Of a DNA stretch of 64,000 nt, positions 1 to 9,140 are shown in pieces. The notes below the pieces were generated by a model that saw only the letters and a list, made by a program, of their open reading frames with translations, did no database searches and was not told where the DNA came from. This stretch comes from Phycisphaerales bacterium (GTDB lineage Bacteria > Planctomycetota > Phycisphaerae > Phycisphaerales > SM1A02). The number at the start of each line of letters is the position of its first letter. Position 1 is the first letter of the stretch. The DNA lies in NCBI GenBank assembly GCA_009691805.1, contig SIAK01000007.1:1-64000 (forward strand). The letters run 5' to 3'. The position numbers and the translations under genes are program-made.

Positions 1-89
1 GATTACGACTGTGCGCACTCGCAAGGCACGTGCTGCAAGACGGGCTCTCACTCTACGGTATCGATGCGCCTGAACGCATGTGATTGCGA
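1..89. other. left edge, no gene seen
   Basis: No convincing coding region or RNA was found in these bases. They lie beyond the 3' end of the interrupted membrane-protein gene that reads leftwards from 527. Confidence 0.4.
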
Positions 90-527
90 TTAGGCAGGAG
101 GGGCGATGCTTGTTCGATTACGACGATAGAGCATGCTGTAGTACGCGCCCCACGCGGCAAGCGGAAGCCCGACAAAGATGTTGAAAAGGATTCCGCAACA
201 ACTGCCAAGGGCAATGAACACGACTTCCACTCCCTTGTAATCACTCAGTTGCGCGGCAAAGTTTCCGATTTGACTAGGGATTCCCACGACAAGAGAAACC
301 CCGAGGTAGACCAAACTCACGACGAACAGCATCGTCTAGTGTTTCTTGAATGTCTCGACTGGGAGCGAGAATGCTGCTGCGAAACTGAACTCCTGAAGCG
401 TGCGACCGCTGACTACTGCGGGTGCGATCCACGGAGTGACTGAAGGCGCGCCTGAGAATAGTTGCGCAAGCACTTCATCGTCGAATCCGTACACTTCGCG
501 ACTATGGCGGCACTCGATCCACGACAT
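90..527 (-). pseudogene. GYF-like/membrane protein broken by an in-frame TAG
   Basis: Two reading stretches lie in the same frame and are separated only by a TAG codon at 338-336 (complement of CTA). The first, from ATG at 527, has a short soluble start ([18 protein letters not shown]...) followed by an 'FSFAAAFSLPVETFKKH' segment. The second opens with two hydrophobic stretches ('LFVVSLVYLGVSLVV', 'VVFIALGSCCGILFNIFVGL'). In membrane proteins that carry a GYF-like N-terminal domain, a segment of the type 'F..ETFKKxW' leads straight into the first helix, so the TAG most simply replaces a TGG (Trp) codon. The C-terminus also looks short. A second ATG (332) could restart translation, so two small proteins remain possible. 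The 5' end overlaps the start of upp by 24 bases on the opposite strand. The family assignment is an inference. Confidence 0.55.
490..495 (+). promoter_or_regulatory. -10-like hexamer TACACT for upp
   Basis: TACACT is followed by 8 bases and then the chosen ATG at 504. This is the spacing expected if transcription starts at or next to the start codon. It supports choosing 504 over the upstream ATG at 462. Confidence 0.5.
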
Positions 528-1151
528 ACCAATGCGCTCGTTTACGACCACCCACTCGTGCAGCACAAGCTCACGCGATTGCGCTCGCGCGACACAAATT
601 ACGCGGATTTCAGGCGTTTACTGAACGAGCTGGCAGGACTCATGGCGTATGAAGTCTGTCGCAATCTTCCAACGCGCGAAGTGGAAATTGAAACACCCGT
701 CGCGCGCGCGAAAGGACGCATGCTCGCGACACCCGTCACCATCGTGCCGATTCTGCGCGCGGGCCTTGGGATGACCGATGGACTCTTGAGTCTCTTTCCT
801 GAAGCGCGAGTTGGACACATTGGCATCTATCGCGATGAGTCAACGGCGAAACCTGTCACCTACTACTCCAAACTTCCAGATGATGTCGCTCATGGTCCGG
901 TGATCTTGGTTGATCCGATGCTCGCCACAGGTGGTAGTGCCGCGCACGCGGTCGACATCTTGCAAGAGCGCGGTGTCCTCAACATTCAACTCGTCTGCCT
1001 CGTCGCCGCGCCTGAAGGATTAACGCTCATGCGCGAGCAACATCCCGAAGTCGTCGTGCACACCGCCGCAATCGACGAACGATTGAACGAACACTACTAC
1101 ATCGTGCCAGGACTCGGCGACGCGGGCGACCGCATCTTTGGGACGCATTAG
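504..1151 (+). CDS. upp: uracil phosphoribosyltransferase
   Basis: Converts uracil plus PRPP to UMP in the pyrimidine salvage pathway (cytosol). The product is 215 residues, close to the usual length of about 209. The N-terminus has the family pattern '[13 protein letters not shown]'. The PRPP-binding loop '[11 protein letters not shown]' is at about 136-146, and '[16 protein letters not shown]' at the C-terminus forms the uracil-binding end. The ATG at 504 was chosen because it gives the family N-terminus and lies 8 bases after a TACACT -10-like box. The ATG at 462 would add 14 residues not typical of the family. The gene appears monocistronic, and a three-hairpin repeat follows about 5 bases after its stop. 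Confidence 0.95.
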   Translation: MAALDPRHTNALVYDHPLVQHKLTRLRSRDTNYADFRRLLNELAGLMAYEVCRNLPTREVEIETPVARAKGRMLATPVTIVPILRAGLGMTDGLLSLFPEARVGHIGIYRDESTAKPVTYYSKLPDDVAHGPVILVDPMLATGGSAAHAVDILQERGVLNIQLVCLVAAPEGLTLMREQHPEVVVHTAAIDERLNEHYYIVPGLGDAGDRIFGTH

Positions 1152-1155
1152 TTTT

Positions 1156-1296
1156 AGCGCTCGCGCAAGATTCTGGCCGCAGCGGCCAAATCTTGCACTC
1201 GCTTTCGACTCAACCGTCGCGAGTGAATCGCGAACGGTTGAATTCTGGCGGGCACTTCAGTCTTTTTGTCCCCTCACCGACTCCGTCGGTAACTGA
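1156..1296 (+). repeat. three-hairpin dispersed element, copy A
   Basis: Hairpin 1 is at 1165-1196 (outer stem GCAAGATT/AATCTTGC around GGCCGC-A-GCGGCC). Hairpin 2 is at 1210-1241 (TCAACCG/CGGTTGA with inner TCGCGA/TCGCGA). Hairpin 3 is at about 1275-1290 (ACCGAC-tcc-GTCGGT). The boxes 'GCTTTCGACTCA' and 'CACTTCAGTC' link the hairpins. Related copies are at 43,284 and 63,511 in the same orientation. The stem sequences differ between copies but the pairing is kept. The copy lies between upp and the convergent cobalamin adenosyltransferase gene. Confidence 0.85.
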
Positions 1297-1312
1297 GTGC
1301 GTGCTTGATAAT

Positions 1313-1885
1313 TCATGCTCGGGTTGATGGGATCCAGGGGATGTCGTTGATGCCTTGGAGGTGGTTTGCGGCGCGTGCCATTGCGAAGAGAAGATCGCTG
1401 AGGCGATTGATGTACTGCAGCGCGCCTGCGCCGACGGCTTCCGTCATGGAGAGTGCGACCATCAAGCGCTCTGCGCGTCGCGACACGGTTCGTGCGATGT
1501 GCAAGCGCGCGGCGAGTTCGCAACCGCTTGGCATCACGAATGCGCGCAGCGGTGGGTTCATCGCATCGAACTCGTCGATCCACCGCTCTGCTTCGGTCAC
1601 ATGTTGTTCCGTGATGCGCATCACACGCTCACTGTGCTTTGCGCCCGCTGGTGTCGCGAGGTCCGCGCCGAGATCGAAGAGTCTCGATTGAATCTGCGCG
1701 AACACTTCGAGCATGCGCGCTTCGACTGGCTCGTTCGCGCGGCACGCGGCTATCACAAGTCCGATGCACGCGTTGGTTTCATCCACCGTGCCGTACGCTT
1801 CAATGCGCGGATCGTGTTTGAGCACGCGCGCGCCTGAGAAGAGACCCGTCGTGCCATCGTCGCCAGTGCGTGTGTAGAGTTTCAT
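1313..1885 (-). CDS. cob(I)yrinic acid a,c-diamide adenosyltransferase, PduO type
   Basis: Transfers the adenosyl group of ATP to cob(I)alamin to make adenosylcobalamin. The N-terminus 'KLYTRTGDDGTTGLFSG' is the ATP-binding signature of the PduO/MMAB family. 'VDETNACIGL' and the C-terminal 'RRAERLMVAL ... INRLSDLLFAMAR' helices complete the trimeric helical-bundle fold. The length of 190 residues is normal. It is the only cobalamin gene in the window. A TATAAG box lies about 25-30 bases upstream of the ATG, so this gene probably has a short leader. It converges with upp across repeat copy A. Confidence 0.93.
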   Translation of the reverse strand: MKLYTRTGDDGTTGLFSGARVLKHDPRIEAYGTVDETNACIGLVIAACRANEPVEARMLEVFAQIQSRLFDLGADLATPAGAKHSERVMRITEQHVTEAERWIDEFDAMNPPLRAFVMPSGCELAARLHIARTVSRRAERLMVALSMTEAVGAGALQYINRLSDLLFAMARAANHLQGINDIPWIPSTRA

Positions 1886-1916
1886 GGGAGTGTGTGAGGT
1901 GAGCTGCGGCAGTTCT

Positions 1917-1922
1917 TATACT
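1917..1922 (+). promoter_or_regulatory. -10-like hexamer TATACT
   Basis: TATACT followed by 8 bases and the ATG at 1931. This is one of the clearest cases of the start-proximal -10 pattern in the window. No good -35 is visible. Confidence 0.5.
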
Positions 1923-1930
1923 CTCAGCGT

Positions 1931-2338
1931 ATGCCATCTGCGAACACTTCATTTCGAACCGTTTGCGCGCTTCTCCTAGGCGCGACTGCCTCCGGATGCA
2001 TCGTCACAAGTACGAATACGACGCGCGATGTTGGTCCGCGGATCACCGCTTCGAGCTTGCAAGAGATCCACGCCGGCGTGACGAGTGAAGAATGGCTTAT
2101 CGCAACCTTCGGTGAACCCACGAAGCGCGTGCGCGTCGAAACGGAGGGTGTCGACATCCTCCGCTACGACATCGATCAACGCACGACCGAGGGCTACTAC
2201 GTGTTCTTGGTCATCGCACATGCGTCGAACTCGATCGAGCGACGATCATGGTGGTTTGAAATCAAGGACGGCATCGTCACGCGCTGGTGGCAAGCAGATC
2301 CTGCGACTGAAGCCGCTGCGGACGCAGTCGCGAAGTAA
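1931..2338 (+). CDS. BamE/SmpA-like lipoprotein
   Basis: A 135-residue predicted lipoprotein. It has a hydrophobic signal followed by a lipobox 'ATASGC' with the acylated Cys near residue 23. The mature part has the small BamE/SmpA pattern: a helix 'ASSLQEIHAGVTSEEWLIATFGEPTKR' (the '...G.T...V...FG.P' motif) followed by beta strands. BamE is an outer-membrane assembly accessory protein, but similar small lipoproteins have other roles, so the function is open. The start lies 8 bases after a TATACT box. The gene is monocistronic; the hairpin at 2365-2395 closes the region on the groEL side. Confidence 0.75.
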   Translation: MPSANTSFRTVCALLLGATASGCIVTSTNTTRDVGPRITASSLQEIHAGVTSEEWLIATFGEPTKRVRVETEGVDILRYDIDQRTTEGYYVFLVIAHASNSIERRSWWFEIKDGIVTRWWQADPATEAAADAVAK

Positions 2339-2356
2339 GCGATTTCCTTTCTCCAC

Positions 2357-2395
2357 AAAAAGCACAGGACCCAAGCAACGATTGCTTGGGTCCTG
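2357..2395 (-). terminator. rho-independent terminator of the groESL operon
   Basis: A perfect 14-bp stem (2365-2378 with 2382-2395) and 3-base loop. On the minus strand it is followed by a T-rich tail (tgcttttt), so it fits termination of the leftward groEL transcript. The plus-strand side lacks a T run. Confidence 0.85.
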
Positions 2396-2447
2396 CGTGT
2401 TCTTGCGTCGCGAGTGCATCAGCCGACTCGCGTCAAAGTTCTTTCGA

Positions 2448-4136
<1,689 letters not shown>

Positions 4137-4346
4137 TCAGCCAATTTCGATCCACGCGACGCGTCCTGCATCAACGAGGAAAATGTGGGAGCCATTCGTG
4201 ATCTTGATGAGCGTGTCGCTCTCCTTTGGAATCAGGAGTGCCTTACGGACGAGCAACGATGGAGCGTGGTCGAATGCCACGCGCACATCGCGCAGTCCGT
4301 TGAGTTCGCTCAAAGCGAGTCGAAGTTGGTCGGTCGTCATCGACAT
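4137..4346 (-). CDS. small conserved-type protein between groES and groEL
   Basis: A 69-residue soluble protein of unknown function. The sequence has an N-terminal helix 'TTDQLRLALSELN' and beta strands ending 'HIFLVDAGRVAWIEIG'. It lies 37 bases after groES and 57 bases before groEL, so it should be co-transcribed with the chaperonins. The composition looks like a real protein (balanced, hydrophobic strands), not an antisense shadow, and no competing frame is better. No motif allows a function. Confidence 0.65.
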   Translation of the reverse strand: MSMTTDQLRLALSELNGLRDVRVAFDHAPSLLVRKALLIPKESDTLIKITNGSHIFLVDAGRVAWIEIG

Positions 4347-4383
4347 GAAAGTGCTACAGCGCGTGAGTCAAAGTGAGGTCGAG

Positions 4384-4677
4384 TTAGGCTTCAATCACGC
4401 CGAGAATGTCGTCTTCGCTCATGATGAGGAGCGCGTCGCTGTCGATCTTCACTTCCGTACCCGCGTACGAACTAAAGATGACGCTGTCGCCCTTCTTCAC
4501 CGAGAACGGCGTGAACTTCCCGGTGTCCTTGTGACGAATGCCTTCGCCGAGCGCAATCACTTTGCCCTGCTTAGGCTTGTCCTTCGCGCTCTCTGGAAGA
4601 AAAATACCAGAGTCGGTTTTCGATTGCGCTTCGTCGCGCTTCACAAGGATCTTGTCGCCGAGGGGACGGAACTTCAT
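4384..4677 (-). CDS. groES: 10-kDa co-chaperonin GroES
   Basis: The lid of the GroEL chamber. It has 97 residues. 'FRPLGDKILVKRDE' at the N-terminus, the mobile-loop region 'KTDSGIFLPESAKDKPKQGKVIALGEG' and 'VKKGDSVIFSSYAGTEVKID...LLIMSEDDILGVIE' are the family hallmarks. The ATG at 4677 was chosen because a good Shine-Dalgarno (AGGAG) lies 7 bases upstream and the protein then starts at the family N-terminus; the open frame continues upstream without meaning. It is followed by the 69-residue gene and groEL. Confidence 0.97.
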   Translation of the reverse strand: MKFRPLGDKILVKRDEAQSKTDSGIFLPESAKDKPKQGKVIALGEGIRHKDTGKFTPFSVKKGDSVIFSSYAGTEVKIDSDALLIMSEDDILGVIEA

Positions 4678-4753
4678 AGTGGAACTCCTGTTGAACTGAC
4701 TGAAAAACTGCTGAAAGAAAGGTGAAAGAAGAGAAGTCGAAAGGTTGTCGCGG

Positions 4754-5293
4754 TTACGCGGCGTCCCAGTGATGCGCGTAGTGACGATCCACACAACTAC
4801 GGAGCGCGCGCAAGAGGCGCTCCATGCCGTGCGGACCGGAAGGATCATCCACAACACTGAACACGCCTTCTTGCAAAGCTTCGCGAAGAGTGCGCGCGCT
4901 TTCCGAAGGGTCCGCTTGTGGTGGACGAACGAGAATGAGTGCGGGCGGTTGTGCGAGACGGCGAAGCAATTGAAGCACGCGCGTGCCACCCGCAACCGTG
5001 CGAGAAACGCCTTCGGATGCGGAAGCGCTGCTCGGCGGATACATCGGAATCATGAGATCGATGACCGCGATGTGCACGACAGCCGCGCGCACGAACTCCG
5101 AAACTTCATCCGCCGAACGCGCCGTGAAGCAGTCGATGCCGCGAGGCGAAAGGAGCGGTGGAAGCTGCGAAGAAAACGCGTCGTCTCGCCAGCCACCGTA
5201 AGACAGGAGCAGATTCAACCGCCGCGTAGGCGCCCGATCGCGCGGCGCGTCGGGGAGGGAGGAATCTGGAAGTGGGGAGAAAAACGCGCGCAT
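4754..5293 (-). CDS. receiver-domain-like protein upstream of groES
   Basis: A 179-residue protein that resembles a degenerate response-regulator receiver. A hydrophobic strand 'VHIAVIDLMIP' carries an Asp where the phosphorylation site would be, an earlier 'DAFSSQLPPLLSPRGIDCFTA' fits the first helix and second strand, and 'TRVLQLLRRLAQPPALILVRPP' fits the fourth strand region. No DNA-binding domain follows. It lies 76 bases upstream of groES on the same strand, which suggests an operon and possibly a link to stress control. The start is uncertain: an in-frame TTG at 5326 is an alternative. Confidence 0.55.
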   Translation of the reverse strand: MRAFFSPLPDSSLPDAPRDRAPTRRLNLLLSYGGWRDDAFSSQLPPLLSPRGIDCFTARSADEVSEFVRAAVVHIAVIDLMIPMYPPSSASASEGVSRTVAGGTRVLQLLRRLAQPPALILVRPPQADPSESARTLREALQEGVFSVVDDPSGPHGMERLLRALRSCVDRHYAHHWDAA

Positions 5294-5410
5294 GTGAAAG
5301 CTTCGGGGGAGGGCACAAAGAGGCAACGCGTATGCCTATCTTGGATAGGTGAATCCCGCGAGGTGATATGCATAAACCGCCGTAACAACACAACTTAGGC
5401 GCGAAGTAGT

Positions 5411-5458
5411 CCTGTCAGAGTGCTGAGAGAACTTCCCTCAATACGCCAATCTGGCAGG
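5411..5458 (+). promoter_or_regulatory. possible leader hairpin upstream of asnS
   Basis: CCTGTCAG (5411-5418) can pair with CTGGCAGG (5451-5458) with one G-U pair, and TGAG/CTCA can pair inside. It lies about 90 bases before asnS. No T-box consensus was recognised, so a regulatory role is speculative. Confidence 0.25.
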
Positions 5459-5549
5459 GAGCCGCAACGCCCGAATGCCAAGCGCATGGAGCCCTCGCGG
5501 AGAGCAAGACGCGCGCCGCCGTAGACTCGTCGATTCGCAGGAACTCCCC

Positions 5550-6983
5550 ATGTCAACCCCTATGTCGACCCCTACTCCGATCTCCGTCGCGGCTCTGTTC
5601 AAGCAAGGTCTCCCGCTCGTTGGAACGCACCAGCGCGTCCAGGGTTGGGTTCGCACGCGGCGTGATTCGAAGGCGGGCATTTCGTTCGTCGCGCTCAGTG
5701 ATGGGTCGTGCTTCGACTCTGTGCAAGCGGTCGTTCCGAACACGCTCGCGAACTACGAGAGCGAAGTGCTCAAACTCACGGCGGGTTGCGCGATCGAAAT
5801 TGTTGGCATGGTCGCTGCGAGTCAAGGCAAAGGCCAAGCGGTTGAACTGCATGCAGAATCCGTTCGCGTGCACGGTTGGGTTGAAGACCCTGACACGTAT
5901 CCGATTTCGCCGAAGCAACATTCGTTTGAGTTCCTCCGCGATGTCGCGCATCTTCGCGCGCGCACGAACACATTCGGTGCGATCGGTCGCGTGCGACATT
6001 GCCTCGCGATGGCGGTGCATCGATTCTTCGACGAGCAGGGATTTCTGTGGGTACACACTCCGATCGTGACAGGCAGTGATTGCGAAGGTGCTGGGCAAAT
6101 GTTTCGTGTGTCGACGCTCGATGCGCTGCATCCACCGCGCACACCCGAAGGCAAGGTCGACTACTCGCAAGACTTCTTCGGTCGCGAAACCAATCTCACC
6201 GTGTCAGGACAGTTGAATGTCGAGACGTGGTGCATGGCACTCTCGAAGGTCTACACGTTTGGACCTACGTTTCGAGCCGAAAACTCCAACACCTCGCGCC
6301 ACCTCGCAGAGTTCTGGATGATCGAACCTGAGATCGCATTTGCAGATCTCTTGACAGACGCGAAGCTCGCAGAAGACCTGCTGAAATACATGTTCAAGGC
6401 GCTGCTCGCTGAGCGCATGGATGACATGAAGTTCTTCGCGGACCGCATCGATAAGACTTGCATCGAGCGACTCGAGAAGTTTGTCGAAGCGGACTTCGCG
6501 CGCATGGATTACTCCGACGCGATTGCCGCGCTTGAAGATGCAGTGAAGAAGGGCGTGAAATTCGACTATCCCGTGAAGTGGGGTATCGACATGCAGAGCG
6601 AACATGAACGCTGGCTCACGGAGACATTCATCGGTCGCCCTGTGGCGGTGATGAATTATCCAAGAGACATCAAAGCGTTCTACATGCGACAGAACGACGA
6701 CGGAAAAACTGTCGCCGCGATGGACATCCTCGCGCCAGGCATCGGCGAAATCGTTGGCGGTTCGCAACGCGAAGAGCGACTCGATCGCCTCGACGCGCGC
6801 ATGGACGAAATGGGCTTGCACAAAGCGGATTACTGGTGGTATCGCGACTTGCGCCGCTACGGCACAGTGCCGCACGCAGGCTTCGGCCTTGGCTTCGAGC
6901 GCGCGATCATCTACGCCACAGGCATGGCGAACATCCGCGATGTCATCCCATTTCCACGCGCACCCAAGACCGCGGCCTTCTGA
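5550..6983 (+). CDS. asnS: asparaginyl-tRNA synthetase
   Basis: Charges tRNA-Asn with Asn (class IIb synthetase). The 477 residues hold an N-terminal OB-fold anticodon domain ('[24 protein letters not shown]') followed by the catalytic core. Motif 2 is seen in '[28 protein letters not shown]', and motif 3 in '[17 protein letters not shown]'. The '[18 protein letters not shown]' pattern is that of AsnRS rather than AspRS. The ATG at 5550 gives the family length; an upstream ATG at 5475 would add 25 atypical residues. An AGGA lies about 8 bases upstream of the chosen start. Confidence 0.96.
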   Translation: MSTPMSTPTPISVAALFKQGLPLVGTHQRVQGWVRTRRDSKAGISFVALSDGSCFDSVQAVVPNTLANYESEVLKLTAGCAIEIVGMVAASQGKGQAVELHAESVRVHGWVEDPDTYPISPKQHSFEFLRDVAHLRARTNTFGAIGRVRHCLAMAVHRFFDEQGFLWVHTPIVTGSDCEGAGQMFRVSTLDALHPPRTPEGKVDYSQDFFGRETNLTVSGQLNVETWCMALSKVYTFGPTFRAENSNTSRHLAEFWMIEPEIAFADLLTDAKLAEDLLKYMFKALLAERMDDMKFFADRIDKTCIERLEKFVEADFARMDYSDAIAALEDAVKKGVKFDYPVKWGIDMQSEHERWLTETFIGRPVAVMNYPRDIKAFYMRQNDDGKTVAAMDILAPGIGEIVGGSQREERLDRLDARMDEMGLHKADYWWYRDLRRYGTVPHAGFGLGFERAIIYATGMANIRDVIPFPRAPKTAAF

Positions 6984-6998
6984 CCGCGTGATGCGCCC

Positions 6999-7004
6999 TA
7001 CAGT
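6999..7004 (+). promoter_or_regulatory. -10-like hexamer TACAGT
   Basis: TACAGT followed by 9 bases and ATG 7014. This matches the start-proximal -10 pattern seen elsewhere in the window. Confidence 0.4.
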
Positions 7005-7013
7005 ACGCACACT

Positions 7014-7244
7014 ATGACCCTTCCATGCAACATCGATCCAAACGGTACGAAGCTACGCATCGTCGCGGGTGCCCTCGTTGAAGGTATTGGTCTTCTGTTG
7101 TTCGTCATGTGGATGATGAAAATGGGTCCATCGTGGCTCATCTGGCCAGGCGCGATTCTGTGGGTGGGCGGCACTGCGATCATGATGATGGGACTGCTCG
7201 GTTGCTGCCCGCGTCGCGCGGTCGACGCAAAGACCTCCTGCTAA
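7014..7244 (+). CDS. small two-helix membrane protein
   Basis: A 76-residue protein with a short polar N-terminus ('CNIDPNGTKLRIVAG') and two hydrophobic segments (about 19-36 and 41-63), ending in a short Cys-containing tail. It resembles the small DUF2892-type inner-membrane proteins ('N.D...R..R...G' start), but the match is from memory. The start is supported by a TACAGT box 9 bases upstream. It precedes the ABC exporter by about 70 bases; any functional link is unknown. Confidence 0.6.
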   Translation: MTLPCNIDPNGTKLRIVAGALVEGIGLLLFVMWMMKMGPSWLIWPGAILWVGGTAIMMMGLLGCCPRRAVDAKTSC

Positions 7245-7316
7245 CGCCGACGCTCGAGCCACTCCTTGTCGGGCGCACCGTCACAACCTCTGAACACGCC
7301 GCCACCTCTGGCGACG

Positions 7317-9140
7317 ATGCGCACTGTGCTGCTGTTTTCTCGCGGCGAACACAGGCGATTTGGTTACGCGGCTCTCGCGATGTTTACGAGCGCCGCGTTG
7401 CTCTATCTTGTTCCGCTCGTTCCTCAGGCGATCTTTGACATTGTTGTGAACGATGGTCGCAACGCGAGTGCTTTCTCGCGCGCCACGATCGAGTGGCTTG
7501 GTGGAAACGAAACTGTGCGCAACGCGTTGTGGCGACCCGCGCTCGTGATGTGCGTGCTCGCGTTCCTTGCGGCCATCGGTGTGCATTTCAAAGCGCGCCT
7601 CGCAATGGGCGCTGCGGAACGCATCGCACGGCGAACACGCGATCGCATGTACGACCATGTGCAGCGACTGCCTGTGGCAACGCTTGATCGCATCCCCTCA
7701 GGCGATCTCATTCAGCGCTGCAGTTCTGACATCGAGACCGCGCGCAATTTCTTCGGCAACCAAGCGCCTGAAATCTTGCGCTCCGTGCTCATGCTGCTCA
7801 TCCCGCTGCCGATCATGGCGATGCTCGATTGGCGGCTGGCGATCGCGTCAATCGTGTGCGTGCCTGTGATGCTCGTTTTCACTGCGGTGCAGTTTCGACG
7901 CATGGGTCCATCCTTCGGCACGAAGGAACTGACTGAAGCGAGCATGACTGCGAACGTCACGGAAAACCTCACGGGGATTCGCACCGTGCGAGCGTTTGGA
8001 CGCGGTGAGTTTGAAAAACAACGCTTCGAGAAATCGTCGGGCGCGTATCGCGATGCAGACGCGAAGCTCTATCGATTGTTCGCGAATTTCTGGTCGGTGT
8101 CGGATCTCTTCTGCTTCGCGCAACAAGTGATCGTCGTCGGCTTAGGCGCATCGTTTCTCGCACAAGGGTCACTCGAACTCGGCGCGTATTTCTACTTCCT
8201 CACCGTCGTCACGATGTTCATCTGGCCGGTGCGCATGCTCGGTCGCATGGTCGTTGAAAGTGGCAAGGCGCTCGCCGCTCTCGCGCGGCTTGATGAGATC
8301 TTGCGTGAACCACTCGAGCGCGATCTTGATCCCAACGCCGCCGACGCGCAGCCGTGTGCGATCACCACGCGTGGCATGCACATCGCGTTTTCCAACGTGA
8401 CGTTCGGATACACGAACGGCGCACCCGTCCTGCACGACATTTCGTTTGACCTTCCCGCAGGCAAGACGCTCGCGCTGGTTGGTCCATCGGGTGCGGGCAA
8501 GTCCACGATCATCCAGCTGCTGTTGCGTTTCTATGCACCAACGAGCGGCAGCATCACGATTGACAACGTTCCGTTGACAAACATTCCGCGCGCGTCGATG
8601 CGTGGCCAGTCGGGTGTTGTGTTGCAGCAACCGTTTCTCTATTCGAAGCAACTAAAAGCAAACCTACTCGCAGGCGTGCGCGCAGCGCCGGCGCATGACG
8701 ACGCGTTGACCGCTGCAACTGCGACCGCGTGCATTCACGACACGATTGTTGGGTTCCCTGAAGGCTACGAAACAGTTGTTGGTGAGAAAGGTCTCACGCT
8801 TTCAGGCGGGCAACGACAACGCGTGGCGATCGCGCGCGCGCTGGTTGCGAATCCGCGACTGCTCGTGCTTGATGACGCGCTGTCGGCTGTGGACATGCAC
8901 ACGGAGGTGAGCATTCTCACTGCGCTCCGCGAACAGAAGACGCGACCAACTCGCATCATCGTCGCGCACCGGCTCTCCGCGGTTGTCGATGCAGATCTCA
9001 TTCTTGTGATCGACGGCGGACGCGTTCTGCAAAGAGGCACGCACGCAACACTCACGCAAGAACCTGGTCTCTATCGCACCCTCTGGCAGATTCAAACCGA
9101 GATTGAAGAGCTGCCCCAAGAAAGCGAGGTCGCGCGATGA
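7317..9140 (+). CDS. ABC exporter half-transporter, subunit with degenerate catalytic site
   Basis: A 607-residue fused permease-ATPase (type IV ABC exporter). Six helices come first, then the nucleotide-binding domain with Walker A 'GPSGAGKST' (about 388), signature 'LSGGQRQRVAIARAL' (about 494) and Walker B 'LLVLDDALSAVD'. The catalytic Glu after Walker B is Asp here ('DDA'), as in the non-hydrolysing site of heterodimeric exporters. The stop overlaps the start of the next gene (ATGA), and that gene encodes the partner. The substrate is unknown. The ATG at 7317 was chosen; an in-frame TTG at 7266 would add 17 residues. Confidence 0.9.
   Translation: MRTVLLFSRGEHRRFGYAALAMFTSAALLYLVPLVPQAIFDIVVNDGRNASAFSRATIEWLGGNETVRNALWRPALVMCVLAFLAAIGVHFKARLAMGAAERIARRTRDRMYDHVQRLPVATLDRIPSGDLIQRCSSDIETARNFFGNQAPEILRSVLMLLIPLPIMAMLDWRLAIASIVCVPVMLVFTAVQFRRMGPSFGTKELTEASMTANVTENLTGIRTVRAFGRGEFEKQRFEKSSGAYRDADAKLYRLFANFWSVSDLFCFAQQVIVVGLGASFLAQGSLELGAYFYFLTVVTMFIWPVRMLGRMVVESGKALAALARLDEILREPLERDLDPNAADAQPCAITTRGMHIAFSNVTFGYTNGAPVLHDISFDLPAGKTLALVGPSGAGKSTIIQLLLRFYAPTSGSITIDNVPLTNIPRASMRGQSGVVLQQPFLYSKQLKANLLAGVRAAPAHDDALTAATATACIHDTIVGFPEGYETVVGEKGLTLSGGQRQRVAIARALVANPRLLVLDDALSAVDMHTEVSILTALREQKTRPTRIIVAHRLSAVVDADLILVIDGGRVLQRGTHATLTQEPGLYRTLWQIQTEIEELPQESEVAR

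Noticed and set aside
4678-4760. CIRCE/HrcA operator upstream of groES
   Set aside because: No TTAGCACTC-N9-GAGTGCTAA match was found there; the GAGTGCTGA at about 5,418 lacks the other arm.
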